Origin: Acidithiobacillus sp. AMEEHan
GTDB taxonomy: Bacteria > Pseudomonadota > Gammaproteobacteria > Acidithiobacillales > Acidithiobacillaceae
Assembly: GCF_030996345.1 (NCBI RefSeq)
Contig: NZ_CP118747.1
Location: forward strand, 2,478,001 to 2,542,000
Direction: 5' to 3'
DNA: 64,000 bases
The translations under genes were made by a program, and so were the position numbers. The notes below the pieces were generated by a model. The model was not told the DNA's origin, did not search any database, and worked only from the letters and a program-made list of their open reading frames with translations. Of this stretch, positions 16,922 through 26,636 are shown one piece after another; the first letter of the stretch is position 1; every line of letters starts with the position of its first letter.

Positions 16922-18835
16922 GCTCCTCCTCGCCGGCGGCATCGGGATGACGCCCGTAACGCTGGCGAAGGATGGCTGCATAAAGTTCGTCCCGCTGGCC
17001 CGCCGCCAAGGGCAATCGCTGCAACCAGACTCCTTCCTGCCCCGGCCGGGTATCACGCAGGCCCTTGCGCTGCAGGAGGCGCACTGCCCGCCGGCGATAG
17101 TGGGCCTGCGCATCGCTTGCGCTAAACCGACGGCGTCGCCACCACCAGAACAGGAGTCCAGCCGAAAAGAGCGGCGCCAGGTACCAGAGCCAAGAAGGAG
17201 ACCATTGTTTCTGCCAGTCCATCAGTGGCGACTGGGAATGCGCGCCCTCTCCTCGCAAAGCGCTTCCGACCGCCCGCCAAACCGCGCGCTGTTTGGCGGG
17301 GGTGAAGTTGATCACCCAGTTCAGCCACTCCCATTGCAGCCAACTCCAGAGCTGTCCGGCGGTCGAAAGCCGACCCGCATCCGTAATAATGGCTCCCTTC
17401 GCGTCACCGACTGCGGCGGCGGGTGTGGCGTCGAGCAACATCCATTCGCCATCTAACCAGGCCTGCACCCAGGCGTGCGCCATACTTTGCCGCACCACCC
17501 AAAAATTGCCATACGAATCATATTGCCCGCAATGGTAGCCGACCACCACCCGGGCAGGCACACCGTCGAGGCGCAGCAAGGTGGCGAGAGCTGCCGCATA
17601 ATATTCACAAAAGCCGGTATGGCTGTGGAGAAGAAAATCGGCCAGGCTCTGTCCATGTGGGTAGGCTGCCGGAGTTTGCAGACTGTAATGGAAAGAGGGG
17701 CGCGCAGCCAATTCAGGACTCTCTGTACCGTCTGCTCCGGGGTGTCGCCGCGCAAGCGCTTGGCCAAGCGAAGGATCTGCGGATCGATCCGGGCGGGGAC
17801 TTGCAAGGCCGCTCGCTGTTGCGCCGCCGAGAAACATCTGTCGGACTTACTCGACCAGACATCATATCGCAATGCGCCATCTTGAACGCTGCGCAGACGA
17901 GTACCGGAAGCACTTTCCACGATGGGGAGACTGGCAGCGAAACGCAACGGGCTGGTCAGCGCAAAGAGATAATCATGATGACCGGGACTCAGAACGATTT
18001 TTTGCCGCCAAAGCGGCTGCCCACGATCCCGACACTCGGTCTCGAGCGCCGGACCTGGCTGCCAGTGCACTCCGCCATCATCCTGCGTGAGAATCGCGCC
18101 CATCCAGTACATCTGATTGGCCGGCAAGACTGGCCCCTGGATCTGAGCACGAAAAGCAACGGCAGGGTCGAGTTGCAGAGACTGGATATGCGCCGGATCC
18201 AGGCTCGGCGAGAAACCGCTGGCCGCGACTCCAACCCCGCCACCCCAATGCCATAACGGTGTGGGCGTGCGCGGCAGCAGGAGAAAGAACAGCCCCATTA
18301 CCGGCAAAAGAAGAAGCAGAAACAGGAAGGCAAAGAGCAGGAGACGGAACAGATCGGCGCTCGTCACCGCTCTTCCCTCCTCACGTCGGGCATCGAGAAA
18401 CCCCTGCCAAAGTAACGCCAGCAGCAGCAGGAACAGTTCGAGCAGGAAATAGATCCCCAAGGAGAGATCCACTCGGATCCACGCCGCAAGCCCCATGCCC
18501 AACAACAGCAATGCGGCAATCTGAAAAAGATCGCGAGTCCCTCGCAGTTCCAGGGTCTTGACGGCAAGCAGCACATACAGAGTCCCGGCACCCATCGCCA
18601 ACCAATTTCCCCAGCCGGCGCTGAAGATTGCCAGCAAAACCAGCGCGATCGTGATCAGAAAACGCGTGCCACCCTGCAACGCAGCAAATGGCAGCTCGCC
18701 GCCCCGTAAAAGCACCCACAGTTCCGCCAACAACCAGAGTAGAGTCGGCCATTGCCAAGCCAGATGCTCCAAGGCGAGAAAAAGGATCGTGCCAATCAGC
18801 AAAAGGAGGGTGGGGATGAGGGTTGGGGTCCTCAT
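16848..18835 (-). CDS. tgpA: TgpA-like membrane transglutaminase, frameshifted in a C4 run
   Basis: Inner-membrane protein of the TgpA type, with several N-terminal membrane helices, a periplasmic transglutaminase domain, and a last helix (WLWYLAPLFSAGLLFWWW) with a cytoplasmic tail. The frame breaks near residue 379 at the G run 17697-17700 (C4 on the coding strand). One added C joins VQRVLNWLRAP to SFHYSLQTPAAYPHG and restores the catalytic Cys (HTGFCEYYAAALATLLR), His (QSMAHAWVQAW) and Asp (MLLDATPA). Corrected length is 662 aa, as in P. aeruginosa TgpA. The ATG at 18835 overlaps the DUF58 stop (ATGA). MoxR-DUF58-transglutaminase is a well-known trio. Confidence 0.88.
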
Positions 18836-19803
18836 CGCCAACTCCACCAGCGCCGTGGCTTTTGCGCGATAATGGGCGCGACCGGGAACGGCGCCAGCCG
18901 TGCCAGTGCCCACAATGCCTCTCGGTAGCCACTGGGGCCGTGTCCCTGCCAGGTTCCGGACGGCAGTAGAAGGCGCCAGTGCAGGTTTCGCGATCGTGCC
19001 CCTTCGAGACCGGCGCGCAGCGCAGAAAGCCGCTGTTCGTGGTCCTGGTCCTGCAATTCCGGCGCACGATAATCGAGGACCACAACGCGGCCCTCTTCTT
19101 CCTCGCGCTGCAGGACCGGCAAAGCCGGCGGCAGGAGAAAACCGCCTCGCCAATCACTGCGCCGCCAGTAGACGCGGTTGAGGCTTTCATTGGGCAAACG
19201 CGGGCGCAGGGCAATCACCTCCCCGCTTCCCTGCCAGCGCTCGTCCTGTTCGCGGTCTTCCTTATCTCGGTCTGGCAGCACCGCGGCGGAGCCGCCCCCG
19301 GTGGGAGGGGCGACCCATGGGGCATCGGCGTCGGGAAGCTCGACCTGCTGGCCACGCCAGACGAAGGCAAAAGGAAACGAGGAGCCGAGCAACAGTTGGG
19401 GTAAGGCCAGCGGGCCGCGCTGGTCTGGACACCAAGTCAGGGTCACTTCGCTGCTGGCCCGCCCGGGCAGTCGCGCGATTTGTCCGTGCGCCGGAGGCAG
19501 ACGCAGCTCCAGCAACCAGACCGTCCAGGGGTGCGGATTGGAGATTCGGAAGCGAAGTTGCCCAGACTCTCCCACGGTCAACAATTGTCCTGGAAGCAGG
19601 GAAACGCCCAGGGCGCGGAGATTCAGCAATGCTGCGAGACCGGACAGAATCATCAGCGCCAACATCATTGAAACGAGCAAAAACAACATGTTGTTACCGG
19701 TATTCACGGCGGCAAAGCCGACCGCCAGGGTAAATACCACAAAGAGTTTGCCGGCGCGGGAGAGCTTTACCTCCCGCCGTTTTACCCGCCCAAACCCCAG
19801 CAT
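18832..19803 (-). CDS. DUF58 domain protein
   Basis: A 323-aa membrane-anchored protein with two N-terminal hydrophobic helices (LFVVFTLAVGFAAVNTGNNM; LFLLVSMMLALMILSGLAAL). The DUF58 core has family patterns around FPFAFVWRGQ and RVYWRRSDWRGGFLLPP. DUF58 proteins have a von Willebrand-like fold and act with MoxR ATPases and transglutaminases in a poorly understood envelope or complex-assembly role. The ATG overlaps moxR by 22 bases, and the stop overlaps tgpA (ATGA). Confidence 0.87.
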   Translation of the reverse strand: MLGFGRVKRREVKLSRAGKLFVVFTLAVGFAAVNTGNNMLFLLVSMMLALMILSGLAALLNLRALGVSLLPGQLLTVGESGQLRFRISNPHPWTVWLLELRLPPAHGQIARLPGRASSEVTLTWCPDQRGPLALPQLLLGSSFPFAFVWRGQQVELPDADAPWVAPPTGGGSAAVLPDRDKEDREQDERWQGSGEVIALRPRLPNESLNRVYWRRSDWRGGFLLPPALPVLQREEEEGRVVVLDYRAPELQDQDHEQRLSALRAGLEGARSRNLHWRLLLPSGTWQGHGPSGYREALWALARLAPFPVAPIIAQKPRRWWSWR

Positions 19804-20693
19804 CGTTGCAACAGTGCTGCCAGCTGGACGCGGGACTCGCCAGGATCACGCCAGCGCAGGCGGTGTCCCAAGACCGCAGGGGCAACGGCAGCGAGGTCCT
19901 CGGGGGCGACAAAATCTCGCTGTTGCACAAAGGCCCAGCCGCGCAGAGCTGCCTGCAAAGCCAACAGCCCGCGGGGGGAAACGCCAAAGCGCAGGCTGCT
20001 TTCCTGGCGACTGCGCTCGGCCAGGTCAAGCAACATGCCGCGAATCTCGGGGCTCAGAAAAACCTGGGCTGCACTCTTTTGCCATTCCCGCAGCGTACTC
20101 TCCGATGCAAGAACGGGCACCGCCTCTGGCGACAGCGCCTCCCCCTGCAGTAGGCGCTCCTCTGCCGCCCGACTCGGGTAGCCGAGAGACAGGGACAATA
20201 GAAAGCGATCCAGTTGGTTTTCCGGCAGAGGAAATACGCCATCAAACTCTTGCGGGTTCTGGGTTGCGATGACGAAAAACGGGCTGGGAAGAGAATAGCT
20301 CGCTCCCTCCAGAGAGACTTGGCCCTCGGCCATTGCCTCCATGAGGGCCGACTGCGCCCGTGGTGGAGCGCGATTGATCTCGTCGATGAGCAATAAAGAA
20401 TGAAAAATGGGGCCGCGGCGAAAGACGAAGGCCTGCTGTGCGGGATCGTAGAAATTGCTGCCGAGAATGTCACCCGGCAGCGTATCTGCCGTCATCTGCA
20501 AGCGCGCAAAGGCAAGATTCAGCGAGCGCGCCAAGCCCAGAGCGAGGGTGGTTTTGCCCATTCCGGGCAGATCTTCCAAAAGCACATGCCCGCCCGCGAT
20601 CAGGGCGCTAAGCACCAGATGGATCTGCGGCTCCTTGTCGAGAACGATCTGTGCGAGCTGCCGCAGCAATGCAGCGGGGCTCGTTTCCGTCAC
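19782..20693 (-). CDS. moxR: MoxR family AAA+ ATPase
   Basis: A 303-aa AAA+ ATPase of the MoxR group, with chaperone-like roles in complex maturation. Walker A is LLEDLPGMGKTTLALGLARS (about residues 38-57). Walker B is HSLLLIDEINRAPPRAQSAL, and sensor 1 is FVIATQNPQEFDGVFPLPE. The arginine finger region and lid helical domain follow. The GTG start at 20693 overlaps the gcvPB stop (GTGA). It is the first of the moxR-DUF58-tgpA trio, which here is attached to the glycine-cleavage genes. Confidence 0.93.
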   Translation of the reverse strand: MTETSPAALLRQLAQIVLDKEPQIHLVLSALIAGGHVLLEDLPGMGKTTLALGLARSLNLAFARLQMTADTLPGDILGSNFYDPAQQAFVFRRGPIFHSLLLIDEINRAPPRAQSALMEAMAEGQVSLEGASYSLPSPFFVIATQNPQEFDGVFPLPENQLDRFLLSLSLGYPSRAAEERLLQGEALSPEAVPVLASESTLREWQKSAAQVFLSPEIRGMLLDLAERSRQESSLRFGVSPRGLLALQAALRGWAFVQQRDFVAPEDLAAVAPAVLGHRLRWRDPGESRVQLAALLQRCWGLGG

Positions 20694-22108
20694 TCTGCGA
20701 CCTGCAGGCGCCTGGCCGCCAGGGTTTCATCGACGCGGCGAACCGGCAGATGATGCGGTGCGTCACGTAACAGCTCGGGCTCCTGCAACGCCTCTCGGCG
20801 AATTTGACCCATCACTTCCAGAAAGCGGTCCAGGCTTGCCTTGCTTTCGGTTTCCGTGGGCTCGATGAGCAGGCATTCCGGTACCAACTGAGGAAAGTAG
20901 ATGGTCGGTGCGTGGATGCCAAAATCGAGAAGACGTTTGGCGACATCCAGGGCCCGCACGCCGCTGGCTTTGTGCAGATCCTGCACCGAGATGATGAACT
21001 CATGGCTGGCACGCCGCTCGGGGAACGCCAGCGTATAGCCCTGGCGCCGCAGACCGTGCAGGAGATAATTGGCATTGAGCGCCGCGTAGGCGGACACTCG
21101 TCGGAGACCGTCGCGACCGAGACGTCGGACGTAGGCATGGGCGCGTAGAAGCACGCCGATGTTACCGCCATAGGCGCTGAGCTGACCAATACTCTCAGGG
21201 CGTTCTGCCCAACTCTCCCAGCGGTAGGAGCCGGCTTCGCCGACGACCCGCGGCACCGGCAGATAGGGCGCCAGACGTGACGCCGCCGCCACCGCCCCGG
21301 AACCAGGACCACCCCCCCCATGCGGGGTGGCGAAGGTCTTGTGCAGATTCAAGTGCATGACGTCAAAACCCATTTCGCCGGGTTTCACCCGCCCCAGAAT
21401 GGCGTTGAGATTGGCGCCGTCATAATAGAGCAAAGCACCGGTGCCATGGACCAGGGCAGCAACTTCCTGAATCTGGCGCTCGAAGACACCGAGTGTCGAA
21501 GGGTTGGTGAGCATGATCCCGGCAACATCCGGGCCCAAAGCCGCGCGCAAGGCGTCGAGATCGAGATCTCCATCCGGCAAGTTGGGCAACTCCGTGACCG
21601 TAAAGCCGGCCATGCGGGCACTGGCGGGATTGGTCCCATGCGCCGCCCGGGGAATGAGAATGCGCTGTCGCTGGGTATCGCCGCGCGCTAGATGATAGGC
21701 ACGGATCATCGCCACCCCCGCGAGCTCTCCTTGGGCACCGGCGGCAGGGCTTAGGCTCACCGCCGCCATGCCGGTCAGCTCCGCCAACCAGTCCTGTAGT
21801 TCTGCGAGACTGCGCAACAGGCCCTGCGCGGCCGACCCTGGGGTCGTCGGATGCAGGCGGGAAAATCCGGGCAAGGTGGCCAGTTCGTGGGCGATGCGCG
21901 GGTTGTACTTCATGGTGCAGGAGCCCAAGGGATAAAAATTGGTGTCTATGGAAAAATTTTTCTGGCTGAGCCGCGTATAATGGCGCAAGACCTCCAGCTC
22001 GGATGGATTGGGTAGGGGGAGATCGCGGCGCAACAGATGCGCGGGAATTGCCAGCTGCACTTCCCCCATCTCCCGTTCGTGATGACAGGCAAAAATCGTT
22101 TCTTCCAT
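20690..22108 (-). CDS. gcvPB: Glycine dehydrogenase (decarboxylating) subunit 2
   Basis: PLP-containing half of the P-protein, which decarboxylates glycine and passes the aminomethyl group to lipoyl-GcvH; 472 aa. The PLP lysine is near residue 257 in HLNLHKTFATPHGGGGPGSG. The glycine-rich AAHGTNPASARMAGF and the opening PLGSCTMKYNPR are typical. The ATG at 22108 is preferred over the GTG one codon earlier because GGAG lies 7 bases upstream; it overlaps the gcvPA stop by one base (TGATG). The P-protein is split into two genes, as in many bacteria. Confidence 0.96.
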   Translation of the reverse strand: MEETIFACHHEREMGEVQLAIPAHLLRRDLPLPNPSELEVLRHYTRLSQKNFSIDTNFYPLGSCTMKYNPRIAHELATLPGFSRLHPTTPGSAAQGLLRSLAELQDWLAELTGMAAVSLSPAAGAQGELAGVAMIRAYHLARGDTQRQRILIPRAAHGTNPASARMAGFTVTELPNLPDGDLDLDALRAALGPDVAGIMLTNPSTLGVFERQIQEVAALVHGTGALLYYDGANLNAILGRVKPGEMGFDVMHLNLHKTFATPHGGGGPGSGAVAAASRLAPYLPVPRVVGEAGSYRWESWAERPESIGQLSAYGGNIGVLLRAHAYVRRLGRDGLRRVSAYAALNANYLLHGLRRQGYTLAFPERRASHEFIISVQDLHKASGVRALDVAKRLLDFGIHAPTIYFPQLVPECLLIEPTETESKASLDRFLEVMGQIRREALQEPELLRDAPHHLPVRRVDETLAARRLQVAE

Positions 22109-23457
22109 CACAGCTCTCCCAATACGCCAGTGAGGGCAGTCACGTAGCCGTCCAGGTCCTCATCCTCATTCAATTCCGTGGTCGCTACCAACAGGTCGTG
22201 GGGATCGTCCGCCGGATTCAGCTCGATCAACGGCACTCCCGCCAGCAACCCGCGAGCGAGCAGGGCGTCACGAACACTTTGCGCTGGCCGCGGCAAGCGC
22301 AATACGAACTCGTTGAAAACCGGTGATGCGTAGGGAAGTTCGACGCCCGGAAGGCGCGCCAGCAGGGTGCGCAGGCGCTGTGCCTGTTGATGCGCCCGCG
22401 ATGCCGCGGCGCGCAGGCCGCTGGCCCCCAAGGTGGCGAGATAGATGGTGGCCGCGGTCACCAACAGTCCCTGATTCGTACAGATGTTACTCGTCGCTCC
22501 GGCACGCCGGATGTGCTGTTCCCGGGCCTGCAGGGTCAGGCAGTAGGCGACCTGACCTGCTGCATCGACGGACTTGGCGACCAGGCGACCGGGCAATTGC
22601 CGCACATAGTCCCGCCGGCAGGTCAAAAAGCCGAAGTAAGGTCCGCCGGCCGCCGGGGGCACGCCCAAGGGCTGTCCCTCACCCACAACGATATCGGCCC
22701 CCTGCTCTCCCCACTGCCCCGGCGCTTTGAGCAGCGCGAGTGCCAGCGGGTTGACAACGGCGATACGCATCAGCTTGCGGGACTCGGCCCAGTGCGCCAA
22801 CGCATCGACCTCTTCCAGTACGCCAAAACGATTGATCTGCGGGAGGATCAACGCCGCCGCATCGGGAAAGTCCTCTTCGGGCAGCAACAGGCGACCGCTT
22901 TGGGGATCCTGTGGCAAGTTGCGCAGACGGATCCCCTGCATTGGCAGCAGGGCATCCAGCACCCGGCGCCAGTGCGGCCAGAGCCCTTCAGGGACGAGGA
23001 TTTCCCGTGCCGCTGGACGCAGGCGCAAGGCCATCAGGCAGGCCTCCGCCAGGGCCGAGGCGCCGTCATAAAGTGAAGCATTACTGACTTCCATTCCCGT
23101 GAGCCGGGTCATGAAACTCTGGAATTCGTAGAGAAGCTGTAAGGTTCCCTGGCTGGCCTCGGCTTGGTACGGGGTATACGCCGAATAAAATTCCCCGCGT
23201 CGCGCAATCTCCCAGACGATGGACGGGATATGGTGCGCATAGGCGCCAGCGCCAGCAAAACAGCGCAATGGAGCTTGTTCGGCAGCACGATCTTCCATTT
23301 CCCGGCGCAGTCTCGCCTCACTGCATCCTTCCGGCACCGCCAAGTCTCTGGACTGCAGGGCAGTGGGAATTTCATCGAAGAGATCTTCCAGACGAGCGAC
23401 GCCAATCGCCTCCAGCATCGCCGCCACCTCGGCGCTATCGTGGGGAATGTAGGGCAT
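22108..23457 (-). CDS. gcvPA: Glycine dehydrogenase (decarboxylating) subunit 1
   Basis: First half of the split P-protein of the glycine cleavage system; 449 aa. The N-terminus MPYIPHDSAEVAAMLEAIGV is family-typical, as are the segments YTPYQAEASQGTLQLLYEFQ and GGPYFGFLTCRRDYVRQLPG and the C-terminal REQHIRRAGATSNICTNQGL. It pairs with GcvPB to form the active enzyme. It starts 2 bases after gcvH and overlaps gcvPB. Confidence 0.96.
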   Translation of the reverse strand: MPYIPHDSAEVAAMLEAIGVARLEDLFDEIPTALQSRDLAVPEGCSEARLRREMEDRAAEQAPLRCFAGAGAYAHHIPSIVWEIARRGEFYSAYTPYQAEASQGTLQLLYEFQSFMTRLTGMEVSNASLYDGASALAEACLMALRLRPAAREILVPEGLWPHWRRVLDALLPMQGIRLRNLPQDPQSGRLLLPEEDFPDAAALILPQINRFGVLEEVDALAHWAESRKLMRIAVVNPLALALLKAPGQWGEQGADIVVGEGQPLGVPPAAGGPYFGFLTCRRDYVRQLPGRLVAKSVDAAGQVAYCLTLQAREQHIRRAGATSNICTNQGLLVTAATIYLATLGASGLRAAASRAHQQAQRLRTLLARLPGVELPYASPVFNEFVLRLPRPAQSVRDALLARGLLAGVPLIELNPADDPHDLLVATTELNEDEDLDGYVTALTGVLGEL

Positions 23458-23459
23458 GC

Positions 23460-23843
23460 TTATGCGCCGATGCTTTTCTGGTAGGCCTCGGCATCGAGGA
23501 GCTGCGCAACGTCCTTTTCGTCAGCCTGAATCTCAAAGATCCAGCCTTTCTCATAGGGTTCTTCATTCAGCCATTGGGGGTTGTCTGCGAGCTCCGCATT
23601 GGTCGCGACCACTTCGCCAGACAGGGGGCTGTAAAGATCGGAGGCGGCCTTGACCGACTCGATCACCCCGCAAGCGGCTTCGGCCTGCACCGCCTGCCCC
23701 GTTTGCGGCAATTCGACAAAGACGACATCGCCCAAAAGCTCCTGGGCGTGATCGGTGATGCCGACGCGAAACCGTCCCGGGGCCAGTTCGGCGACCCATT
23801 CGTGGGTGGTACTGTAACGAAGCTGCGCGGGAACCTGACTCAT
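23460..23843 (-). CDS. gcvH: Glycine cleavage system H protein
   Basis: A 127-aa lipoyl carrier that shuttles the aminomethyl group between the P, T and L proteins. The lipoylated lysine is K65 in [24 protein letters not shown] near the N-terminus and [14 protein letters not shown] are typical. Its ATG overlaps the gcvT stop (ATGA). The L protein (lipoamide dehydrogenase) is not in the window. Confidence 0.97.
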   Translation of the reverse strand: MSQVPAQLRYSTTHEWVAELAPGRFRVGITDHAQELLGDVVFVELPQTGQAVQAEAACGVIESVKAASDLYSPLSGEVVATNAELADNPQWLNEEPYEKGWIFEIQADEKDVAQLLDAEAYQKSIGA

Positions 23844-24970
23844 TGCGGTAGACTCTCCTCTGCGGAATAAACGGCTTGGCCACGACGCCAGAAGGGGGGC
23901 TCAACGATACGGGCCGGCACCTGACGCTGCCGCACCTGCAAGAACACCGGGGTATCCGGGACGAATTCGGCCTGCAGGCGAGCGAGGGCGATGCCCAGAC
24001 CCAGACTGGGGGCATAGGAGCCGCTGGTGACCGTACCAACCACTGCACCGGCGGCGCTCAACAGCTCATAGCCATGGCGCGGAATGGCGTCGCGCGGCAA
24101 GAGCAGGCCGCAGAGGCGTTGTGCTGGTTCCCGCGCACGCTCCGACTCGATGGCCTTGCGACCAATGAAATTTCGATCCGGATCGCGCAGGTCCACCGTC
24201 CAGCCCAGATGACTACGATCCGGGCTATCGGCCGTCGTCATGTCCTGACCGTAGAGATTCAGCCCCGCCTCCAGCCGGAGACTGTCTCGTGCCGCCAGTC
24301 CGGCGGGCACCACCCCCAGCGCCAGCAAGGCATCGGCGATGTCTGCCAGTTGCCCATGGGGAGCGAGGACCTCGACGCCATCCTCGCCCGTGTAGCCGGT
24401 GCGGGCGACGAAGAGATCGGCCCGCGGCGCGACAGAACGGAAAGGCTTCAGCGGCAAAAGCTCGGGCAAGGCCAATGCCTCCGCGACCCAGGCAACGGCC
24501 TTGGGGCCCTGACAGGCCAGGATGCCCCAGTCGTCGCGCGGCTGAAACTCCACCCCACCGCCCTGCTCCTGCGCCAAAGCCTGTAGATAGGTGGTATCTG
24601 TCCGCGCCCCGGCGGCGTTGAGAACGATGCGATAGCGGTCCTCTCCCAGAGAATACACAATCAGGTCATCGAGGATGCCGCCATCCTCCTGCAACATGCA
24701 GGTATAAAGGGCACGACCGGGCTCCGCATCCAACTTGGCGACATCATTCGCCAAGGCCCGGCGAAGCAGGGAGCGAGCGGCCGGCCCCTGTAGATCGAGA
24801 GGACGCATGTGCGAGACATCGAAGAGCCCCGCAGCCCGCCGCACGGCCTCATGCTCGCGCAACTGCGAGCCATAGTGCAGGGGCATCTCCCAACCGGCGA
24901 AGGGAGACATCCGTGCTCCATGCCTTAGATGCCAGGAATATAGTGCCGTGCGCTGTAGGGCGTCGTTCAT
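23840..24970 (-). CDS. gcvT: Aminomethyltransferase (glycine cleavage T protein)
   Basis: Tetrahydrofolate-dependent T protein, which releases ammonia and makes 5,10-methylene-THF; 376 aa. Typical blocks are [49 protein letters not shown] and [20 protein letters not shown]. Its ATG overlaps the stop of the HugZ-like gene (ATGA). There is therefore no leader upstream of gcvT in which a glycine riboswitch could sit. Confidence 0.96.
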   Translation of the reverse strand: MNDALQRTALYSWHLRHGARMSPFAGWEMPLHYGSQLREHEAVRRAAGLFDVSHMRPLDLQGPAARSLLRRALANDVAKLDAEPGRALYTCMLQEDGGILDDLIVYSLGEDRYRIVLNAAGARTDTTYLQALAQEQGGGVEFQPRDDWGILACQGPKAVAWVAEALALPELLPLKPFRSVAPRADLFVARTGYTGEDGVEVLAPHGQLADIADALLALGVVPAGLAARDSLRLEAGLNLYGQDMTTADSPDRSHLGWTVDLRDPDRNFIGRKAIESERAREPAQRLCGLLLPRDAIPRHGYELLSAAGAVVGTVTSGSYAPSLGLGIALARLQAEFVPDTPVFLQVRQRQVPARIVEPPFWRRGQAVYSAEESLPQ

Positions 24971-25674
24971 GAGAGACTCGCGCGCGCCTGCTGCGCCATG
25001 TCCACCAGAACCTTACGCCAGCCCTGCGGCTCCTGTACCCTTTGCGGGAAGGAGAGCCGCAAGCGTCGGCTGCCCGCCTGGAGGTCGGCACCCTCGGCGT
25101 CGAGGGCCAGGAGGCGCACCGGCTCTGCCGCTTCTGTGCCGGCAAAGTATCGCCAATAGTCGCGCAGATTTTCCCGATGATCGGCGTTCATGTGCGCCAC
25201 TGCACTGGCCTCCGCCAGCTCCAGCTCACGCAGATCGCCGGCAAGACGGATGTCCGCCTCTTGCCAACCCATGCTGCCAAAACCGGCAATCCAGCGAATG
25301 CGCTGGATCTCGAGGCGGTAAAAATGGAAATCCGGCATATCCCGGTAGCCGTCTGCGCCCGGTAATAGACAAAGCAGGCGTCCCTCCAGAGCGGGATCGG
25401 GATGTACACGGTGGATTTCGCCTTGCACGGCCATGCGCGGCAATTCCATCAGGTCGTCTCCCGGTTCCCAGACCAGAAACGAGGCACGCGGGTCTTTGTG
25501 CAGATATTGCTGGTGCACCGCCAGGTTGGAAAACAGGAAATGCGGGCCACCGTAGTGATCGCAGGCGTAGTGCACCACTGCCGTGTAGGGACTACCGTCG
25601 GGCGCCAGGACGGCAATGGCGCCTTGGTAGTGACTGCGCAGAAAGCCCCGTAACGAATTGCTGTCGGCGTTCAT
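24967..25674 (-). CDS. HugZ-like FMN/heme-binding protein with C-terminal DUF2470
   Basis: A 235-aa protein with a split-barrel pyridoxamine-phosphate-oxidase-like domain at the N-terminus (IAVLAPDGSPYTAVVHYACD, FLFSNLAVHQQYLHKDPRAS) and a DUF2470-type C-terminus around VAHMNADHRENLRDYWRYFA. This layout is that of the HugZ/CREG-like group, some of which bind or degrade heme; I cannot tell whether this one does. ATG 25674 is chosen; a TTG at 25680 would overlap the yajQ stop. It lies between yajQ and gcvT with overlaps, so it shares their transcript. The link with glycine, a heme precursor in one pathway, is only speculation. Confidence 0.75.
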   Translation of the reverse strand: MNADSNSLRGFLRSHYQGAIAVLAPDGSPYTAVVHYACDHYGGPHFLFSNLAVHQQYLHKDPRASFLVWEPGDDLMELPRMAVQGEIHRVHPDPALEGRLLCLLPGADGYRDMPDFHFYRLEIQRIRWIAGFGSMGWQEADIRLAGDLRELELAEASAVAHMNADHRENLRDYWRYFAGTEAAEPVRLLALDAEGADLQAGSRRLRLSFPQRVQEPQGWRKVLVDMAQQARASLS

Positions 25675-25676
25675 CT

Positions 25677-26162
25677 TCAATCGCGAAAGTTATTGAATTG
25701 CAAGGGGATCCCGAAATCCTCGGTGCGTAATGCGGCGATCGCGGCCTGCAGATCATCGCGGCTCTTGCCACTCACCCGCAGCTGTTCGCCCTGCATGCTG
25801 CCCTGCACCTTATAGCGACCATCCTTCAGTAACTTCACCATTTTTTTGCCCAATTCGGCACTGATGCCGGCCTTCAGGGTACAGAGCTGACGCTGCATAC
25901 CGCCAGCCGCGTCGCTCACCTTGCCAATTTCGAGGGCTTTGAGGTCGATCCCCCGCTTGACGAGACGCTGGGAGAGCAGATCGATCATCTGTCCGAGCTT
26001 GTATTCATCTTCCGCCAGCAAGATCAGCTCATGCCCCTTACGCTCGATACTTGCCTTGCTGCCTTTGAAGTCATAGCGATTGCCGATTTCCTTGCTGGTC
26101 GTGTGCAAGGCATTGTCCACTTCCTGCAGGTCAATTTCGGAAACCACATCAAAACTGGGCAA
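25677..26162 (-). CDS. yajQ: YajQ family nucleotide-binding protein
   Basis: A 161-aa YajQ (UPF0234) protein. Members bind nucleotides, and in Xanthomonas a homologue binds cyclic di-GMP. The N-terminus [18 protein letters not shown] and the segments [19 protein letters not shown] and [20 protein letters not shown] are diagnostic. The start is the TTG at 26162, with a strong GAGGAG 8 bases upstream; an upstream GTG at 26171 would be too close to that site. It follows moaE directly and abuts the HugZ-like gene. Confidence 0.93.
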   Translation of the reverse strand: MPSFDVVSEIDLQEVDNALHTTSKEIGNRYDFKGSKASIERKGHELILLAEDEYKLGQMIDLLSQRLVKRGIDLKALEIGKVSDAAGGMQRQLCTLKAGISAELGKKMVKLLKDGRYKVQGSMQGEQLRVSGKSRDDLQAAIAALRTEDFGIPLQFNNFRD

Positions 26163-26164
26163 AA

Positions 26165-26635
26165 TCAACACTCCTCTAAGACATCAGGATGGACATGGCC
26201 GTGCTGTGTGCCGGCCCGACAACCGGGGCAGTCGGTTACCCAGCGCGCACCGGCCGGGGTGATCTCTTTTTTCCAGAACGGCGCTGAGGTCTTGAGCACG
26301 TCGATGAGATGGCGACAGGCATCAAAGGCGGCAGCGCGGTGCAAGGACCAGACGGCGACCAGAACGATAGGATCCTGCGGCGCCAGACGCCCGTAGCGAT
26401 GGATGATGAGACTATCCAGGATCTCGAAGCGCCGCTGCGCCTCCCGCGCCACCCGCCCCAGCTCGCGTTCGGTCATGCCGGGGTAATGCTCGATTTCCAT
26501 CGCCAGGATGTCGGCGGCATCGCTATAGTCGCGCACGGTACCCAGAAAGCTTACCACCGCACCCGCGCTGGGCTGGGCATGCGCTTCCAGCTCGGCACCC
26601 ACATCGAAGGCCTCCTGCTGCACCCGTACCGTCAT
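26165..26635 (-). CDS. moaE: Molybdopterin synthase catalytic subunit MoaE
   Basis: Catalytic subunit that transfers sulfur from MoaD-thiocarboxylate to precursor Z to make molybdopterin; 156 aa. Family landmarks are [50 protein letters not shown] and the active-site APFWKKE near residue 115. The ATG at 26635 lies 1 base after the moaD stop; the open frame further upstream is antisense-quality sequence. The C-terminus ([17 protein letters not shown]) has extra Cys/His residues that might bind a metal. Confidence 0.95.
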   Translation of the reverse strand: MTVRVQQEAFDVGAELEAHAQPSAGAVVSFLGTVRDYSDAADILAMEIEHYPGMTERELGRVAREAQRRFEILDSLIIHRYGRLAPQDPIVLVAVWSLHRAAAFDACRHLIDVLKTSAPFWKKEITPAGARWVTDCPGCRAGTQHGHVHPDVLEEC

Positions 26636-26636
26636 C

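Noticed and set aside
24967-25000. Glycine riboswitch ahead of gcvT
   Set aside because: gcvT overlaps the preceding gene, so there is no leader, and no such fold is seen upstream of moaD.
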